This document shows, piece by piece, positions 61,286-64,000 of a stretch of DNA of 64,000 bases. The stretch is from contig OZ219862.1 in assembly GCA_964291445.2 (NCBI GenBank), positions 1,178,001-1,242,000 on the forward strand, read 5' to 3'. The notes beneath the pieces were generated by a model, which made no database searches, had not been told where the DNA came from, and worked only from the letters and a program-made list of their open reading frames with translations. Source of the DNA: JAPOXR01 sp964291445 (GTDB taxonomy: Bacteria; Pseudomonadota; Alphaproteobacteria; Rhodobacterales; Rhodobacteraceae). Numbering within the stretch: position 1 is the first letter of the stretch; every line of letters begins with the position of its first letter. A program made the translations under genes and the position numbers.

Positions 61286-62131
61286 CTACAACTCGAACGA
61301 AAATCTTTGGCGTCCATTGGCATCCGCCCGGTCCATCCGGGCGGTGACCGAAAACGCCGCCGAAATCAGCTCCGGGGACAGCACCTCGCCAGGCGTGCCG
61401 CAGGCCAGCATTCTGCCACCTGCGAGGACAAGAATCCTGTCGGCATGGTCGCTTGCCATGTTGATGTCATGCAGGCTGCAGATCACGGTCAGCCCCAACT
61501 CCTTCAGCAATTCCAGCGTCTCGAGTTGATGGCGGATATCGAGATGATTGGTTGGCTCGTCCAGGACCAGAACCCCGGGGTCCTGGGCCAGTGCGCGGGC
61601 GATGGCAACCCGCTGAACTTCGCCGCCAGACAGGGTTCCGAGCAGCCGGTCGCGCAAGTCCGACACACCCAGCCTGGCCATTGACCGCTCGACAATCCAG
61701 CCATTTGCCTGCCGGTCTCTCCCTGACTGCCCCCGGTGCGGCAGGCGACCGAGCGCCACCACTTCACCGACGGTCAGGGCAAATTCGGTCGGCCTTTCCT
61801 GGAGAACCACCGCCATCTCCCGGGCGACCCGCGGCGACGGCAATGTCCAGATGTCCTGGCCGTCCAGCAGGATCTGGCCGTCAAGCGGCCTGTAGTAGCG
61901 ATAGACCAGCCGCAGCAATGTCGACTTGCCGGCGCCATTGGCCCCGACCACCGCCAGGATCGAGCCTGGCTCGATTTCGAAGCTGACATCGGTCAGGATG
62001 CTGGCCGCACCCGCCGGGCGCCATGACAGGTTGTGCGCCTCGAGCCGCGCCGGCCGGCGGCGTCGGCGCGGCTGCCCATTGATGACAGGCGGCGTGTCGT
62101 GGTCAGCCCGTGTAAATCCTGTCCCGTCCAT
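61286..62131 (-). CDS. btuD: cobalamin-type ABC transporter ATPase
   Basis: About 281 residues from ATG 62131 (an upstream extension overlaps the leader). Walker A VVGANGAGKSTLLR, Q-loop VLQERPTEFALTV, signature LSGGEVQRVAIARAL, Walker B VLVLDEPTNHLD, and SLHDINMASDHAD with the switch histidine. FepC/BtuD-type. The first 30 residues are poorly conserved, so a later start is possible. First coding gene after the cobalamin riboswitch. Confidence 0.87.
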   Translation of the reverse strand: MDGTGFTRADHDTPPVINGQPRRRRRPARLEAHNLSWRPAGAASILTDVSFEIEPGSILAVVGANGAGKSTLLRLVYRYYRPLDGQILLDGQDIWTLPSPRVAREMAVVLQERPTEFALTVGEVVALGRLPHRGQSGRDRQANGWIVERSMARLGVSDLRDRLLGTLSGGEVQRVAIARALAQDPGVLVLDEPTNHLDIRHQLETLELLKELGLTVICSLHDINMASDHADRILVLAGGRMLACGTPGEVLSPELISAAFSVTARMDRADANGRQRFSFEL

Positions 62132-62227
62132 GATCCATTCCGGCCGGGACGGGGCAGTTGCGCAATTCACGCTGCTTGTCTGGAAAGGTATGTCTGACCA
62201 ATGCAAGCCTTCTTCCGGATCACCCCG

Positions 62228-62395
62228 TCCGGCATGAGAGTTTCGCCGACGGCAGGTCTCCTGACTTGCGGGTCGCTGCTCTCCCCGGCCCTTCCCAGCC
62301 GCGATCGGCCAGTGGTCATATCCGGGGCAACTCTCCGCTTACAGTTGCGGGGGCAGTCACGGTCTTGGCGCCTGTCTGGCTACTCCTCACCGTAT
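62228..62395 (-). promoter_or_regulatory. cobalamin riboswitch
   Basis: The minus strand shows the conserved elements in order: CCCGCAACTGTAAGCGG, then CCACTGG near GCGGCTGGGAAGG, then the B12 box CAAGTCAGGAGACCTGCC (62268-62251), about 120 bases before the ATPase start. This is the adenosylcobalamin aptamer. Ligand binding normally lowers expression of the downstream transport genes. Exact outer ends are approximate. Confidence 0.9.
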
Positions 62396-62685
62396 TCCCT
62401 TTTCATCCCGACCGCGTATTCGGCGGGCGGAAAACCGTCGTCCCCCGGTTATTGCAATATCCGGAAATGGTCAAAGAAAATTCGAGGCGTTGAGAACGGA
62501 TTCACATCAACCCGAGGAAATGGCGCGCACCGTCACGGCAAGATCCAGTCCGTTTGCCGCTGCGTCAGTGGCCGGAGGGAGTCGCCGCTTCCGGGGGCGA
62601 CCGGATCCAGTGTCACGACCGGGCCATGCCGGCCGGCGATGGTCGGGTATATCCTGGAGACGGGACGGCCTTGATGACCGGATGG
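62396..62685. other. intergenic region between tRNA-Ala and the cobalamin riboswitch
   Basis: About 290 bases, no gene. It should contain the promoter of the cobalamin operon; TTGACC near 62470 on the minus strand is a candidate -35 without a good -10. Confidence 0.35.
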
Positions 62686-62761
<76 letters not shown>

Positions 62762-62817
62762 ATTATCCGGTACAGGCCCGCCTCATTGCGTGAATTCACG
62801 CTGCGAGGCAAGCAAAA

Positions 62818-63153
62818 TCACGGTTCGTCATCGGAGGCGACATTTGCGATGTCGTCAAGCGGGACAGTATCCTCATCAGATTCGTCCAGCATGTCGTCGT
62901 CGAGTTCAACACCATCCTCCACGTCATCCAGCAGACCGTCTTCATCCGACTGCGCCTCGGGGGCATCCTTCTTGGCGTCCTTTTCCTTCTTCGGAGCCTC
63001 GAAGTCACTGACTGGCCGTTCGGCCGGAGTCTCCACGAAGAATTCCTTGCCGCAAACGGGGCAATTTATCGGATTCCTTTTCAAATCATAAAACCGTGCA
63101 CCACAGCCCGGATCCTGACAAATTCGCTTGACGCCCCATTCTTCCCTGGCCAT
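62818..63153 (-). CDS. FYDLN acid domain protein (TIGR02300 family)
   Basis: 111 residues from ATG 63153 (AAGGGAATTCG upstream). The N-terminal mini zinc domain has WGVKRICQDPGCGARFYDL and CPVCGKEF, with four cysteines. The C-terminal 60 residues are very rich in Asp and Glu. The family is typical of alphaproteobacteria and of unknown role. An upstream extension of the frame lacks homology. Confidence 0.9.
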   Translation of the reverse strand: MAREEWGVKRICQDPGCGARFYDLKRNPINCPVCGKEFFVETPAERPVSDFEAPKKEKDAKKDAPEAQSDEDGLLDDVEDGVELDDDMLDESDEDTVPLDDIANVASDDEP

Positions 63154-63434
63154 CGAATTCCCTTCTTTGCTGTGTTTGTTGCTCGAATCCGGCACCCACT
63201 GCCACAAAGAAACCGGTAATGTCAAAGCCGGTAGGATGCCGGTGGTTCTACCCGCCGCCACCGGGATTGCAAACAGCCGGCAGCAGGATTTGGCCGCCCC
63301 GATGATGCCGGTGGCGAGTGGCAGGAATTGCGGTCGGTCATGGGCCCGATTACACGCCTGCATGCGCCAGGCACCCGGCTGCCGCCAGCCCGTCGCAGAG
63401 CCGCCTGGCCACCACCATCTCGAGAGGAAAGCCC
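63154..63434. other. intergenic region upstream of two divergent genes
   Basis: About 280 bases with no coding frame I can support. Promoters for the FYDLN and metallopeptidase genes should be here. Confidence 0.35.
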
Positions 63435-64000
63435 GTGCCGATAACCGACATCCTGCTGATCGGAGAGCCGCCGATCCCGATCGTGGTGAAGAGAATTGCG
63501 AACGGGCGAAGGATATCGCTGCGGATCGACCGGATCAGCGGCCGGGTCTCCCTGACGGTTCCCGATCATCTCCGGATGGATGAGGCTCGCCGGTTCGTGC
63601 GTGACAGGCAGGGCTGGATCACCCGCAAACTCCAGGACGCCGTGCAGCGCCGGGTCCCCACCTTTGGTGATTCGTTTCCGCTTGAAGGACGTTCATTGGA
63701 GATCCGCAAGGCGGGCGGAAGCCGGATCCGGTGCCACGGCAGCCTGTTGCTGGCACCCTGCACCGACGCGAAACTGCCAGCTGCGCTCGGCGAGTTCTGC
63801 AGGTCCCTGGCCCGGGAAAGGCTGCTGGCCAGGACCCGCCACCATGCCGACATGCTCTCCCGTCCGCATCCGGCCATACGCCTGCGAGATACCCGGTCCC
63901 GGTGGGGGTCCTGTTCGTCCGACAACCGGCTGATGTTCTCCTGGCGCCTGGTCATGGCCCCACCCGAGGTGCTGGACTATGTTGCCGCCCACGAGGTGTC
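63435..64000 (+). CDS. YgjP/SprT-type zinc metallopeptidase (DUF45), 3' end beyond the window
   Basis: Frame from GTG 63435 (GAGAGG about 7 bases upstream) open to the edge, 188 codons. RRISLRIDRISGRVSLTVP near the start and RDTRSRWGSCSSDNRLMFSW then PPEVLDYVAAHEV match the YgjP family; the HExxH zinc motif is cut after HEV. Family members are predicted UTP-pyrophosphatase or peptidase-like proteins. Divergent from the FYDLN gene. Confidence 0.85.
   Translation, partial: MPITDILLIGEPPIPIVVKRIANGRRISLRIDRISGRVSLTVPDHLRMDEARRFVRDRQGWITRKLQDAVQRRVPTFGDSFPLEGRSLEIRKAGGSRIRCHGSLLLAPCTDAKLPAALGEFCRSLARERLLARTRHHADMLSRPHPAIRLRDTRSRWGSCSSDNRLMFSWRLVMAPPEVLDYVAAHEV

Overview
The window reads as a high-GC chromosome of an alphaproteobacterium, probably aerobic and possibly marine. 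Supporting genes are a crotonyl-CoA carboxylase/reductase and an ethylmalonyl-CoA mutase (ethylmalonyl-CoA pathway), an FYDLN-type acidic protein beside tRNA-Ala, the TauE plus TIGR02186 pair, choline-sulfate genes, and many tightly overlapping ATGA gene junctions. I cannot name the genus from sequence alone.

Layout. 1-2.75 kb: a decaying arsenic-resistance operon (ArsR-ArsC fusion with a frameshift, intact Acr3 pump, badly broken GAPDH). 2.9-6.1 kb: choline dehydrogenase and choline sulfatase. 6.5-21.9 kb: a large catabolic locus with a peptide/opine-type ABC importer, two M20 hydrolases, two M24-fold hydrolases lacking most metal ligands, a DHDPS-like aldolase/lyase, a D-2-hydroxyacid dehydrogenase, the 5-oxoprolinase set PxpB/PxpC/PxpA and a class-I glutamine amidotransferase. 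This looks like uptake and stepwise opening of small N-acyl or cyclic-amide compounds; the substrate is unknown. 22-26.4 kb: TauE/SafE exporter with TIGR02186 partner, then a polar amino-acid ABC importer whose permease/ATPase junction has been tandemly duplicated. 26.4-27 kb: a decayed higBA toxin-antitoxin locus. 27-32.1 kb: PLP decarboxylase, a small membrane protein, Ccr and a polytopic membrane protein of unknown function. 32.2-36.9 kb: a complete branched-chain-type (Liv) ABC importer.

36.9-50.2 kb: a nicotinate catabolic region. Ferredoxin-NADP reductase and enamidase are divergent. Farther right a leftward run encodes a nicotinate-dehydrogenase-like molybdenum hydroxylase (FAD subunit plus a fused 2Fe-2S/Mo subunit), 6-hydroxynicotinate reductase, a UPF0280 protein, two AA_synth paralogues and a NicR-like MarR regulator. 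The same 14-bp palindrome, GTTAGTATACTAAC, sits on the promoters of both ends of this region, so they are probably one regulon. RmuC and a low-GC island of three unknown genes (39.2-41 kb) lie between the two parts; the island appears to have replaced the 3' end of the enamidase gene.

50.5-56.4 kb: a cold-shock protein with structured leader, a serine-recombinase remnant, and an envelope operon (MMPL/RND protein, LolA-like protein, outer-membrane DUF1302-like protein with an unusual N-terminal repeat). 56.7-58.7 kb: ethylmalonyl-CoA mutase, a B12 enzyme. 59.2-62.4 kb: a B12-family ABC importer under a cobalamin riboswitch. 62.7-64 kb: tRNA-Ala(GGC), the FYDLN protein and the start of a YgjP-type metallopeptidase cut by the window edge.

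Frameshifts (arsR-arsC, GAPDH, an M20 amidase, higA) and three degenerate duplications spanning stop codons suggest a genome undergoing local decay by small indels and slippage, although single frameshifts could also be assembly errors.
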